A model generated the notes under the pieces. The model made no database searches and was not told the DNA's origin. It was given only the letters and a program-made list of their open reading frames with translations. A stretch of DNA of 64,000 bases from contig JBIQLG010000007.1 of NCBI GenBank assembly GCA_044464485.1, positions 98,922 to 162,921 on the forward strand, given 5' to 3'. The number at the start of each line of letters is the position of its first letter. Within the stretch, counting starts at the first letter, position 1. The position numbers and the translations under genes were made by a program. Positions 50,213-59,584 of the stretch are shown in pieces. Source of the DNA: Terrimesophilobacter sp044464485 (GTDB lineage Bacteria > Actinomycetota > Actinomycetes > Actinomycetales > Microbacteriaceae).

Positions 50213-50244
50213 GAGTGACATTCAAGTGAGTTAGAACGTCATTC
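50213..50244. promoter_or_regulatory. Putative TetR operator
   Basis: GAGTGACATTC (50213-50223) and GAACGTCATTC (50234-50244) form an inverted repeat matching at 9 of 11 positions with a 10-base spacer. The element also contains CATTCAA twice, 21 bp apart. It lies in the divergent region between the TetR and CocE-like genes. Confidence 0.5.
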
Positions 50245-50263
50245 AAAAGCACATGGAGTAATC

Positions 50264-51940
50264 ATGTCTCACCCATCGCTTGACATCCCCTGGCGGCGTG
50301 CGGGAAAGCGCACCTACGCGCGCAAACGCATTGCCGCTTTTCTTCGCCCGCCCGTCACCGTCGTGCCGGCCCCGCCCAGTCTCCGCGTGGAACGCGACGT
50401 GGAAGTCACCATGAAGGACGGCGTAATCCTCCGGGTCAACGTTTATCGCCCACCGGGCGAGGAACCCGTTCCCGTTATCCTGTCGGCACACCCCTACGGC
50501 AAGGACAATCACCCGCACCGCACGCGGCGCAGTTGGTCCCTGAACTTCCAGTACCGCATCATGAACCAGTCGGAACCCGTGGAGATCTCGAACGAAACCG
50601 GGTGGGAGGCGCCTGATCCAGTGTGGTGGGTTTCGCAAGGTTACGCGGTGATCAATGCCGACCTTCGCGGCGCCGGACACTCCGACGGCAGCGGGTCGCT
50701 GTTCACGGATGCGGAGGCCGCCGACATTGTCGAGCTGATCGAGTGGGCGGGTGCTCAGCCCTGGTCCACGGGAAAGGTCGGGATGCTCGGCGTTTCCTAC
50801 CTCGCGATGTCGCAGTACAAGGCGGCAGCCCTCAACCCCCCGAGCCTCAAGGCGATCTGCCCGTGGGAGGGTTTCACGGATGCCTACCGCGACTTCATGA
50901 CCACGGGTGGCGTGGTGGAAAACGGCTTCGCGACAATTTGGCTCGCACTCTCCAGGCGTGTCGCCAGGCTTAGTACCGACTTGGGCAAAGACCGGAAGCT
51001 CCATCCGCTGCGCGATGAATGGTGGGATGCGATCACGCCCAACCTGGCCGCAATCACCGTTCCCATGCTCGTGTGCACGAGCTTCTCGGACGACAACCTG
51101 CACAGCGTCGGATCCATGCGGGCCTTTCAACGAGTGAGTTCAACCGATCGGTTCGCCTACAGCCACCGCGGTCCGAAATGGGCGACTTTCTACAGCGAGC
51201 CGGCTCGCACCGCCCAGCTGCAATTCTTCGACTGGTACCTGAAAGAGAGGGACGTTCCGAAACTTCCTCGATTGCGCCTGGAGGTGCGCGAGCGGGAACG
51301 TGACGTGGCCGCCGTGCGCGAGGAACAGGAGTGGCCGCTCGCCCGCACGAACTGGACGAGTCTTCACCTCGGCGCAGGCACTCTGCTCACGGCACCCGGT
51401 GAATCCGGTACCACGGAGTTCAGCCTGCGCCGCAACGCGGCGGCGTTCACCTGGCTGGTCGATAAGGATGTGGAATTGACCGGCCCTATGGCGTTGAAAG
51501 TGTGGGTATCGCTTGACGGTGTCCCGGACGCGAACATCTTCGTCGGCGTGGAGAAACGCAGCGGTGGTGAGGTGACCGGATTCGAGGGTTCGTACGGGTA
51601 CGGCCGCGACCGGGTGACTTCGGGCCGCCTTCGGGTTGCCCTTCGCGAGCTCGATGAGGAGTGCTCCACTGCGGCGCAACCCGAGCACACGTTTCGCACG
51701 GTTCAGCCGCTGGTTGCAGGCGAGATCGTCCCGCTGGAGATAGCTCTCGCGGGATCTTCGACGCTCTTTCGTGCCGGAGATGAACTCCGGCTGCTTATTG
51801 CGGGGCGCTATCTCGAGCCTCGCAACCCGTTCTTCGGCCACTTTCCCGCGCACTACGTGCCGAGCCGCCGCGGGCGGGCGGTTCTGCACTGGGGTGGGGA
51901 CTACCCATCCCGGTTGCTCGTCCCCGTGATCCCGAGCTGA
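50264..51940 (+). CDS. CocE/NonD family hydrolase (X-Pro dipeptidyl-peptidase-like)
   Basis: A 558-residue serine hydrolase. The alpha/beta catalytic domain has VILSAHPYGKDN, YAVINADLRGAGHSDG and the nucleophile elbow GVSYLAMSQY near residue 180; the acid lies near SFSDDNLHS and the histidine probably in SHRGPKW. A C-terminal jelly-roll domain (TEFSLRRNAAAFTW to RRGRAVLHWGGDYPS) matches the X-Pro dipeptidyl-peptidase C-terminal type. No signal peptide. It is likely controlled by the divergent TetR protein. The ester or peptide substrate is unknown. Confidence 0.9.
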   Translation: MSHPSLDIPWRRAGKRTYARKRIAAFLRPPVTVVPAPPSLRVERDVEVTMKDGVILRVNVYRPPGEEPVPVILSAHPYGKDNHPHRTRRSWSLNFQYRIMNQSEPVEISNETGWEAPDPVWWVSQGYAVINADLRGAGHSDGSGSLFTDAEAADIVELIEWAGAQPWSTGKVGMLGVSYLAMSQYKAAALNPPSLKAICPWEGFTDAYRDFMTTGGVVENGFATIWLALSRRVARLSTDLGKDRKLHPLRDEWWDAITPNLAAITVPMLVCTSFSDDNLHSVGSMRAFQRVSSTDRFAYSHRGPKWATFYSEPARTAQLQFFDWYLKERDVPKLPRLRLEVRERERDVAAVREEQEWPLARTNWTSLHLGAGTLLTAPGESGTTEFSLRRNAAAFTWLVDKDVELTGPMALKVWVSLDGVPDANIFVGVEKRSGGEVTGFEGSYGYGRDRVTSGRLRVALRELDEECSTAAQPEHTFRTVQPLVAGEIVPLEIALAGSSTLFRAGDELRLLIAGRYLEPRNPFFGHFPAHYVPSRRGRAVLHWGGDYPSRLLVPVIPS

Positions 51941-51944
51941 GAGG

Positions 51945-52544
51945 TCAACACGCTCCCCAGAGTCCGGCATCCGCCTTTCGAGCCTGCGACTCCGCCGCAT
52001 CGAAGATTTTCCAGTAGGTGTTGCTCGGGGCAATGTTCAGGGCGGTTGCATAGCCCTTCTTCACGAGGTCGAGGTTGACGGATCGGTCATCCGTGGTCCA
52101 CAGGTACAGCAGGCTGCGACCGTACTGATCGAGAGGTTCGCGGTCACGCATGATCCAGACCTGCGTCCCCTCCGGCAGCAGGTTTCTCAGATAATCTCGG
52201 GCTTCGATTCCGTAGCACTCCACCTCGGGGCGCAACTCTGGCGTGTCGATCCCGATGAGGCGAACCTTGATTTCCGCCTCCCGACTGCTCGTGCCATCCG
52301 GTTGCAGATAGAGGGTGTCGCCGTCGTACACGTAGGCAATGTGTGAGAGAGTCGCGTCGGCTGGCCTGTCGATTGTCAGAGCGACCTGCTTCGGCACGTC
52401 GCCGCGTTCGGCCGTGCCGTTCCCGACGCTCGTGTGACTCTCTGCACCGAACCAGCTGCTGGCGCCAGGCAGATTCGCGATCAAAACAATGGCGGCGAAA
52501 ATGGCGACCGCAATGACCAGCCACAGGGTCGAACTCCTCTTCAC
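51945..52544 (-). CDS. Thermonuclease family protein (SNase-like), membrane-anchored or secreted
   Basis: A 199-residue protein with an N-terminal hydrophobic segment (LWLVIAVAIFAAIVLIANLPG), a linker, and a staphylococcal-nuclease domain: VYDGDTLYL, VRLIGIDTPEL (calcium and catalytic Asp/Arg region), YGRSLLYLW and VKKGYATALNI. It should cut extracellular DNA or RNA. It starts at a GTG and ends convergent with the CocE-like gene, 4 bp apart. Confidence 0.88.
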   Translation of the reverse strand: MKRSSTLWLVIAVAIFAAIVLIANLPGASSWFGAESHTSVGNGTAERGDVPKQVALTIDRPADATLSHIAYVYDGDTLYLQPDGTSSREAEIKVRLIGIDTPELRPEVECYGIEARDYLRNLLPEGTQVWIMRDREPLDQYGRSLLYLWTTDDRSVNLDLVKKGYATALNIAPSNTYWKIFDAAESQARKADAGLWGAC

Positions 52545-52583
52545 ATCAACACTGTAGCGAAGGCCGAAAACGGACTAGACCGA

Positions 52584-53204
52584 TCACAATTGCGTGCGGA
52601 TGAACGCACCCAGTTCGCTGAGTTCGGCATCCGACACGGCATGGCCCAACCCCTCGTAAATGCCTTCAGTGAGAGTGGAGTGTCGGGGCAACCACTCCTG
52701 TGTGTGATCGATGAGGGAGGATGGGATCACGGTGTCTGCCGTGCCTCGTCCCCAAAACACCGGCGGCTTTCGCTCGGCGAGCCGCGCATCCCCCGGGCGG
52801 TCGGAGGGCAACACGAAACCGCTCAATTGCACGACGTAGTCGAAAGCATCCGGTTGTTCACGCAGCATTTCGAGAGACATGGCGCCCCCCTGCGAAAGCC
52901 CGAGCAGGCCGACTCCCGTGGATTGCGTCGAATCGACCCAGTCCAGAAGCGCATCCGTGACAGCGGTGATGGAATCGAGGCGCTCATCGGAGCTTTCGTT
53001 GTCGGACGGAAACCAGGTGAAACCGGCACCGGCGCTGAACGGCGCGCGCACGGAGGCGATAACGGGCTCCAGTGGGAGCGACCGGGAGTATGCGAACATG
53101 TCACCTTCGGTTGACCCGGAACCATGCAGAAGCACGAGTAGCGGCCGCGATGCCCGTTCGCGTTCGGGCGCGGACCACATCACTGCGTCCGGGTCGATTC
53201 GCAT
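52584..53204 (-). CDS. Phospholipase/carboxylesterase-type alpha/beta hydrolase
   Basis: A 206-residue compact hydrolase: LLVLLHGSGSTEGDMF (oxyanion), GFTWFPSD, nucleophile elbow LGLSQGGAM, acid in GRGTADTVIP and histidine in YEGLGHAVS. This is the small carboxylesterase (YpfH/Est type) pattern. Cytoplasmic. It lies 39 bp upstream of the thermonuclease gene on the same strand and is divergent from the Nudix-like gene. Substrate unknown. Confidence 0.87.
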   Translation of the reverse strand: MRIDPDAVMWSAPERERASRPLLVLLHGSGSTEGDMFAYSRSLPLEPVIASVRAPFSAGAGFTWFPSDNESSDERLDSITAVTDALLDWVDSTQSTGVGLLGLSQGGAMSLEMLREQPDAFDYVVQLSGFVLPSDRPGDARLAERKPPVFWGRGTADTVIPSSLIDHTQEWLPRHSTLTEGIYEGLGHAVSDAELSELGAFIRTQL

Positions 53205-53265
53205 CAGTTCCTCTCGTTGGTCCCGTTAATACTGGCACCGCACGAGGAATGGGTCACAATGGAGC

Positions 53266-53808
53266 ATGAGCTCCGTCGGCACACCAGACCCGAATTCCGG
53301 CTGGCTTTCCGATGACGAGTTGACGAGCATCCGGATGCGCCTCCCGCTCCTTTACGTCGAAGCCGTCCCCGTGCGCATCGACGGGCTTGGCCAGGTGGTG
53401 GAAGTCGGCGTGCTGCTGCGGGCGTCGCCAACGGGTGAAATGACCCGCACGCTTGTCTCGGGGCGAGTGATGTACGGCGAAACGCTGCGAGAGGCCCTTT
53501 TCCGGCACCTCGAAAAGGATCTCGGTCCCATGGCGTTCCCGCAAATGCCGCTCAGTCCGGTTCCTTTCTCGGTCGCAGAGTACTTTCCTATGCCGGGAAT
53601 CAGCGCATTCAACGATGAACGCCAACATGCTGTCTCTCTTGCGTATGTTGTACCGGTGACCGGAACCTGCGAACCACGGCAGGACGCTCTGGAAGTGACG
53701 TGGCTGTCTCCCGAGGAAGCATCCAGCGACGAACTGTCCCGCGAAATGGAAGGCGGACGCGGCACTCTGCTGCGTTTGGCTCTAGCGTCGACCGGTCGCC
53801 TGCTCTAA
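53266..53808 (+). CDS. Nudix-fold family protein, DUF4916-like, with degenerate Nudix box
   Basis: A 180-residue protein that I place in the actinobacterial DUF4916 (Nudix-related) group: SGWLSDDELTSIRMRLPLLYVEAVPVRI at the start and NDERQHAVSLAYVVPVTG later. The Nudix box position reads GRVMYGETLREALFRHLEKDLG; the REA-like part is kept, but the paired glutamates expected before the final G (REUxEExG) are not, being replaced by HLEKD. Hydrolase activity is therefore uncertain. Function unknown. Confidence 0.75.
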   Translation: MSSVGTPDPNSGWLSDDELTSIRMRLPLLYVEAVPVRIDGLGQVVEVGVLLRASPTGEMTRTLVSGRVMYGETLREALFRHLEKDLGPMAFPQMPLSPVPFSVAEYFPMPGISAFNDERQHAVSLAYVVPVTGTCEPRQDALEVTWLSPEEASSDELSREMEGGRGTLLRLALASTGRLL

Positions 53809-53849
53809 AGTTTTCGGCAATTGGGCGGCTTCCGTGCGCACCGTGAGTG

Positions 53850-54419
53850 TTACTTGATTTCCGTCATCCGCACCAGTGCGAGTGGCGGTCCGCTCCTCGA
53901 CTGAAGAACCAATTCGTTGCCCGCGCAGGTGAAGCGGTTGGTGTCCGTCAACCCCTGGACCATCGACTGGGCGCCCGTATCGACGTCCATTGTTTCACCG
54001 GCGAATGTCCACCTCATGGTGAGCCCGTTCTGCCACTCCTCGCCGACGACGGTGGGCATTGTCATCGTGAACGCAGTCGGGATGACGTTGGCGCCGAACC
54101 CGGTTTCGAGAAACTCGTACACGATGCTGCCATCCACGATGATTCGGAAGTCGCTCACACCGGACTCGGCGATTGCCTCGTCGAAAAGCGCCTGCAGCGC
54201 ACTCGTGGTTGCTTCCCACGCCCCCGTGACGCAGTCCATCGCATCCGAGTCGGCTTTCTGCGCGGCCTTTTCCGCAGCGAGCGCCCCGGCATCACCGGCC
54301 GCAGGACCATTGCCGCCGGGGGACTGACCTGCTCCCGCGCATCCGGAAAGCAGCACAGCGGAAGCTGCATCAACGGCGAGAGCATTCGTCAGTGTCTTTC
54401 TCCACCCCCGATCGATCAC
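53850..54419 (-). CDS. Lipoprotein of unknown function
   Basis: A 189-residue protein starting at a GTG that overlaps the upstream gene stop (GTGA). The N-terminus has a hydrophobic stretch and lipobox LLSGC near residue 27, then a Gly/Ala/Asn-rich linker. The mature part contains MDCVTGAW and NRFTCAGNELVLQSR, two cysteines that may pair. No family recognised. It is coupled to another lipoprotein gene, so the two probably act together on the cell surface. Confidence 0.75.
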   Translation of the reverse strand: MIDRGWRKTLTNALAVDAASAVLLSGCAGAGQSPGGNGPAAGDAGALAAEKAAQKADSDAMDCVTGAWEATTSALQALFDEAIAESGVSDFRIIVDGSIVYEFLETGFGANVIPTAFTMTMPTVVGEEWQNGLTMRWTFAGETMDVDTGAQSMVQGLTDTNRFTCAGNELVLQSRSGPPLALVRMTEIK

Positions 54420-54943
54420 TCCTGAACCTCCAGGTGGTACTGGAAAGCGGTCGGCCAGTCGTTCATTCCGAGTCCGAGCGTCACCCGGCGCAGGGGACCG
54501 TAATCGTTGGATTCGGCGCTTGCGAACGACAGGATCCGATTCCCGCCAGTCTCCAGATCGTCGGTGAGGGCCCAGTCGCTTGCCTCATACCAGGCAACGA
54601 TCTTTTCGCCCTCACTTACGGCAGCCAGGTCGAAGAGGAGGATGAAGGTCTCGCCCGACCGAATAGCCGAGACCGGAATGCCGTCGGGCAGAGGCAACTC
54701 TGACGGCCAGCCGCTCGGCATTTCTTCGACTGTGAAACCCTGGTCGATGGCTTCCTGGCTGAGGCCCTTCGTCGATGGGTCATTCGCCGAATCGTTGGAG
54801 GAAGAGTCCTCGGCAACCTCCTGCTGAACGGGCGCCTGGGACTCGTCTGAGATGTCCACAGCCTTCGGAGAACACGCGCTCAGAACAAGCGTCATAGCGA
54901 TGAGGGCGACGGGCGCGATGGTGAGGGATGAGCGAATGCGCAT
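54416..54943 (-). CDS. Lipoprotein of unknown function
   Basis: A 175-residue lipoprotein with signal RIRSSLTIAPVALIAMTLVLSACS, then an acidic Ser/Asn-rich linker and a globular domain with PSGWPSELPLPDGIPVS and VAWYEASDWALTDDL. This resembles small actinobacterial lipoproteins whose domain compares protein and ligand surfaces of unknown role. The ATG at 54943 has an AAGGAAGGA site. First gene of the two-gene operon. Confidence 0.78.
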   Translation of the reverse strand: MRIRSSLTIAPVALIAMTLVLSACSPKAVDISDESQAPVQQEVAEDSSSNDSANDPSTKGLSQEAIDQGFTVEEMPSGWPSELPLPDGIPVSAIRSGETFILLFDLAAVSEGEKIVAWYEASDWALTDDLETGGNRILSFASAESNDYGPLRRVTLGLGMNDWPTAFQYHLEVQE

Positions 54944-55038
54944 GAGATCCTTCCTTTCTGGCAGCGATTTACGGCGCAACGCACCGACACTTCCAGATTC
55001 TCAGAACCGTGCGCGTTCGCCATCAGTATCTATTACGT

Positions 55039-57491
55039 ATGCCGCTTGATACGATCTGGATTGTGGCCGGACCTCGGACGCCCGCCGCAGCGCCCGAATG
55101 GCCGATTGTCGCGCGCACGCATTTGGCGGGAGAGATCATCGGGGGTCTCGCGAGCCTTCCTGCCAGGGTTCAACTGCTCACCGGACCGGCGGGCGTCGGC
55201 AAGAGTGTGCTGGCATCGAGCATTGCGGCAGAAGATGAGCGCACGGTCATCCATGTCATTGCGCTTGCGGAGCTCGCGGGAGTGCCTCTCGGGGCGTTCG
55301 GTCCGGCGCTCGCTCAACTGAACATTCCGAGTGAGCCCGCACGGGCGGTTCCCACTCTCATGTCCGCTATCGGCAGCGCGGCCGATAGCTTCCTGCTCGT
55401 CGTGGATGACATTCCGCGGCTCGACGACGTTTCGGCAGCCGTTGTCTATCAGCTTGTTCGGGCATTTGGCGTGCCCACTCTGGCGACGGCGAGACTGGGT
55501 GAGAAATTCCCGGCACCGGTGCAGCGGATGATCGACGAGGGTCTTACAAAAGACCACGAAGTCGGGGGTCTCACCGTGAGTCAGGTGCGGGAGCTTCTCG
55601 ACCGCCGTTTCGGTGCGAGCGTAAGGGACACGGACGTCATTCGGCTTACAGAACGCACGACGGGCAACCCGCTGTATTTGCGGGTACTTGTCGAACGCGC
55701 GCAGCGCACGGGAGAGGTCTACCACGAGCGGGACGCCGTCCACATCAACGAGGGTGATGCGCCGGCCGGTCTGATCGACGAGATGTCGGCACGGCTCATG
55801 GATTTGGGTGCAGCGGAGAGGAGAGTCTTGCGGCTGACTGCCGTGCTGCAGCCGGTAAGTCGCGCAGTGCTTGCAACGACCGCGCACGAACTGACGCAAC
55901 TCACCGCCCTTGAGCAGCGCGGACTCGTCGCGGTGGACCCCGGCTCTGGTCGCATCCGTGTGACGCATCCGCTCATCGTGGAAAGCCTCGACCGCGATCA
56001 CGGTACCGAGCTCGATGTGGGCGACGTTCTCGCACGTTTGCGTGCTACCGGGGACGTGCGCGACCGGCTTCTGGCTGTTCGACTGGAACTGCAGGATAGC
56101 GCGGGAGCTCCGACGGAGGAGCTCGCGTGGGCAGCGAGTTACGCTTACGGAACTGGCGATCTCACTGCAGCAGCTGAATTTTCGACCGCGCTTCTCACGC
56201 AACATTCACGTCGAGCCGACCGGTGTGCGGCGCTCACGACGCTCGCGAGCACGAGGTCGCTGCAGGGCGATCACGCGGAGGCCGAGAGTGCTTTCGCGGA
56301 AGCGGAGCTGCTTGCCGAGACCCCTGAGGAACTTGCTCTCATTGCCGTTCGGCGTGGGGAGCACTTGTCGTACCGTCGACACGATCTCGCGGGCGCCGTG
56401 GCGCAGGCGGAGCGAATTCGCGCGCGCATCAACGCGAGTTACGATGTGCTCGAGGATTCGCTGCGCCAGTGGGATGCCTCACTCGACATCATCGCCGGGA
56501 TGCCGCTGCTCGGACGGCTCGCGTTTCGTCTGAAGCCCGAGTTGGCCATCCGGGCGGCCATTCTCCTTGTCGTGTCCAGGTCGACACGCGGCGACCTTTC
56601 CGCCGCGCGCCATGCCATCGACGAGTTGTCGGGAATTCAGAAGCAGATTGGTCAGGTTGACCCGCTCGCTTCGGCCGCGGTGGGTTTTGCGCGCTTTGTC
56701 GAACTCATTTCGCCGGACGGGTTGAGGAAGCGGCCGATTATGTTGAGGCTCGAAGGGTAAACGCTGACGACGGCGTGGGTATCTACACGATGCTGCTCGG
56801 CAATCTGCGTCAGTGCGGAGGGCGCCTCACCGAAGCTGAGCGGCTGACGGCGCTCGCGGTCGACCAGCTGCAGTGGCGAGATGGTCTCGGCCTCCTCGGC
56901 GTGGCTCTCGGGTATCGAGCGAACGCAATCGCCAAACAGGGCAGGACGACAGAAGCGCAGGCAGTTCTCGACGCGATGACTGCACCGCAGCGCACGGCGC
57001 GGCACGCACACATTCAGGTTGCCGAAGCAGAAGCGTGGATTCTGGCACATTCCGGCGATCTCGAAGGCGCGGTGGATGTCATCGAGCACGCGGTTGACCG
57101 AGGCAGGGATGCTGTTTTCCTTGCCGCTCTCGCCGCCTGCATTCCCATTCGGCTTGGCTTCCCCCAGCGCGCCGCCGAGATGCTCGAGTTTCTCATGGAG
57201 CACTCGCACACTGAGCTCGAACTCATGCTGCTGCGGGTTTCCGCGGATGTCGAAGAAGCGCCATTCCAGCGCACTCCACCGCAACTGCTGACACCGCGCG
57301 AACTTGAGGTCGCGAGGGCTGCCGCGGCTCGCGAACGTTCACGAGAGATCGCCGAGCGCCTGGGCACATCGCCGCGCACGGTCGAAACTCAGTTGCTCTC
57401 CGTCTACCGCAAACTGGGAGTCTCGTCCCGTGACGACTTGCGCGACGCGCTCGCCGATGTCGGGCTCGACGAGGACGAGCGTATTGCGTGA
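55039..57491 (+). pseudogene. LuxR family (LAL-type) ATPase regulator, split by a frameshift
   Basis: Two open frames make one regulator of about 815 residues. The first (to 56760) has a P-loop GPAGVGKSVLAS near residue 50, FLLVVDDIPRLDD as Walker B and tetratricopeptide-like helices. The second frame (continuing to 57491) completes the helices and ends in a LuxR helix-turn-helix: LTPRELEVARAAAARERSREIAERLGTSPRTVETQL. Reading in the second frame upstream of its own GTG (56775) gives a natural continuation, VEEAADYVEARRVNADDGVG, from 56721. One extra base in the GGG run at 56718-56721 would restore the full gene. It is either a real mutation or a sequencing error. Confidence 0.82.
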
Positions 57492-57851
57492 TGTTGTTCT
57501 AGCACCCCGCATCGGGAGCAGTGGATCTAACCAATGGCCGCCACGGCCGTCAACTGCCCGAGAAGGCCGGATGCCAAAGCCGCCTCAAAGGCGCACCCGC
57601 CGTGGAGTCCGCTGCACTGGCGGCGGTCCACACGGGCCCTCCATGGGCCACGGTGCGACTTCGACCACGGGCACCGGTCGGCCAGCGACTGATCGAAGGG
57701 TCTAGTACTGGCTCGGGATCTATAGTGCCAATACTTTAGGGCGGCGTTCCCGCGCGCCGATCGTGCGTTGGTTGTTGTCTTCCGTGGCCTGTGCAACCGG
57801 GGGTGAATCAGTTCACCGCCCATTACCTACTTGCGGACCTCTCGGTGGAAA
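57492..57851. other. Gene-free stretch between the LuxR-type gene and the helicase
   Basis: 360 bp without a credible coding region: the open frames here lack ribosome sites and recognisable protein features. A weak dyad, AGTACTGGC (57704-57712) against GCCAATACTT (57727-57736), could be part of a terminator for either convergent gene or a decayed element. I see no promoter, RNA gene or repeat I can name. Confidence 0.5.
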
Positions 57852-59405
57852 TTAGCCCTGGGCGCGGCGACCGTTGCGACGCTCTCCGCCGCCTGACGAG
57901 GGCGTCGAAGTGCTGTAGCTTGTGAGGCCCCGTGACGCGCCACTCGTTGTGCGAGCGGAGCGAGCCTGGCCGGATGCGCTCCGTAACGCACCGGAGTTGC
58001 TGCCTCCGACGCGCGCATTTCGGGCTGCACCGGATGAGGCAGGTCGGCCTGAGCGGTCGCGACGCTGCCCTCCGGAAGCGGCTCCTGCAGTGCGGGCGCC
58101 CCCCGATGAGCTGACGCCTGCAGCGTGTCCACCTGATGCGCCGCGCGCACGCTTGCGCTGCGCGTTGGCACCCTGTGAGCGGCCGCCCTGCGACTGTCCG
58201 CGAACCGGAGCCACGGCGCGGGGTGCCGGCGTGACGTAGGGGGCGACGTCGCCGATGAGAGCGGTAACGATGGGAGAGTTGGCGGTTACGCGCTCTGGTG
58301 TCACCGCGATGGCGGCCTTGCGCAGAAGAGATGCGACATCCGAACGCTGCGCGGGAAGCACAACGGTCACGACGTCGCCCGTGCTGCCCGCGCGGGCCGT
58401 GCGGCCGCTGCGGTGCAGGTACGCCTTGTGTTCGGCGGGCGGGTCGACGTGCACAACGAGTTCGACGTTGCCGATGTCGATTCCGCGCGCCGCGACGTCC
58501 GTCGCCACGAGCACACGGGCATCCCCGGCGGAAAAGGCCGCCAGGTTACGGTCGCGCTGCGGCTGCGAGAGGTTGCCGTGCAGGTCGACGCTCGGAATTC
58601 CTGCGTCGATGAGCTGGTGCGCGAGCTTCTTCGCGTGGTGCTTCGTGCGCATGAACAGGATGCGTCGGCCGGTGCCGGACGCGAGCGCGTGCACGAGGTC
58701 CCGCTTCGCCTCGACGCCGTCGACCTCGAACACGTGGTGGGTCATCGCTTCGACGTGGCTGGTCGCCTCATCGACCGAGTGCATGATCTCGTTGTGAAGG
58801 TAACGCTTCACGATTTTGTCGACGCCGTTGTCCAAGGTGGCGGAGAACAGCAAACGCTGGCCGCCATCCGGAGTCTTGTTGAGGATGCGCGTGACGACGG
58901 GGAGGAACCCGAGGTCGGCCATGTGGTCTGCCTCGTCAAGAACGGTGATCTCGATTGCGTCGAGAGTCACGTGCTTTTGCTGCATGAGGTCCTCGAGTCG
59001 GCCGGGGCACGCGACGACGATGTCGACGCCCGCCTTGAGCGCTGCGACCTGCCGGGCTTGCGAGATGCCGCCGAAAATGGTCGTGACGGTCATGTTGTAG
59101 GCGGCAGCGAGCGGCGCGAGGGTCGCGGTGATCTGGGTGGCCAATTCCCGCGTGGGGGCGAGGATGAGGCCGCGCGGGCGACCGGATTGGGGGCGGCCGC
59201 CATCCGAAAGCCGTGCGACCATCGGGATGGAGAAGGCGAGCGTCTTGCCGCTGCCGGTTTTACCGCGCCCGAGGACGTCGCGTCCGCGCAGCGTGTCGGG
59301 CAGCGTGTCCTGCTGGATGGGGAACGGGCTTGTGATGCCGGCCTTGTCGAGCACGGCAACGAGAGGTGCGGGCACGCCGAGCGCGCCGAAAGTGTTTTCA
59401 GTCAT
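57852..59405 (-). CDS. DEAD-box ATP-dependent RNA helicase
   Basis: A 517-residue helicase: Q motif (FGALGVPAPLVAVLDKAGITSPFPIQ), Walker A GRGKTGSGKT, PTRELA, DEAD box VLDEADHM, SAT motif FSATL, and HRSGRTARAG in the second RecA domain. From about residue 385 the tail of some 130 residues is low-complexity, rich in Arg, Gly, Ser and Ala, and probably binds RNA. The ATG at 59405 was used; a TTG nine codons earlier is possible. Such helicases help ribosome assembly or cold adaptation. Confidence 0.93.
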   Translation of the reverse strand: MTENTFGALGVPAPLVAVLDKAGITSPFPIQQDTLPDTLRGRDVLGRGKTGSGKTLAFSIPMVARLSDGGRPQSGRPRGLILAPTRELATQITATLAPLAAAYNMTVTTIFGGISQARQVAALKAGVDIVVACPGRLEDLMQQKHVTLDAIEITVLDEADHMADLGFLPVVTRILNKTPDGGQRLLFSATLDNGVDKIVKRYLHNEIMHSVDEATSHVEAMTHHVFEVDGVEAKRDLVHALASGTGRRILFMRTKHHAKKLAHQLIDAGIPSVDLHGNLSQPQRDRNLAAFSAGDARVLVATDVAARGIDIGNVELVVHVDPPAEHKAYLHRSGRTARAGSTGDVVTVVLPAQRSDVASLLRKAAIAVTPERVTANSPIVTALIGDVAPYVTPAPRAVAPVRGQSQGGRSQGANAQRKRARGASGGHAAGVSSSGGARTAGAASGGQRRDRSGRPASSGAARNARVGGSNSGALRSASGQARSARTTSGASRGLTSYSTSTPSSGGGERRNGRRAQG

Positions 59406-59584
59406 GGGGTATTTCTGTGTTTCAGGTGGCAAACATGGCGATGGCCAGATTTGTTCGCCGCAGCAAAGTCAAGCCCGATATGGGCGGTGATGCGTTCTAC
59501 GACGCAGGGAGCGCGGGAAATGCGCTCGCAAGTACTTTCACTGTAGCAGCAATGGCTGTTGTGCCGCCTGTGATTGGGCTGTGT

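Noticed and set aside
56710..56775. Programmed -1 ribosomal frameshift in the LuxR-type gene
   Set aside because: No X-XXY-YYZ slippery heptamer or obvious downstream structure at the join; a lost G in a homopolymer explains it more simply.
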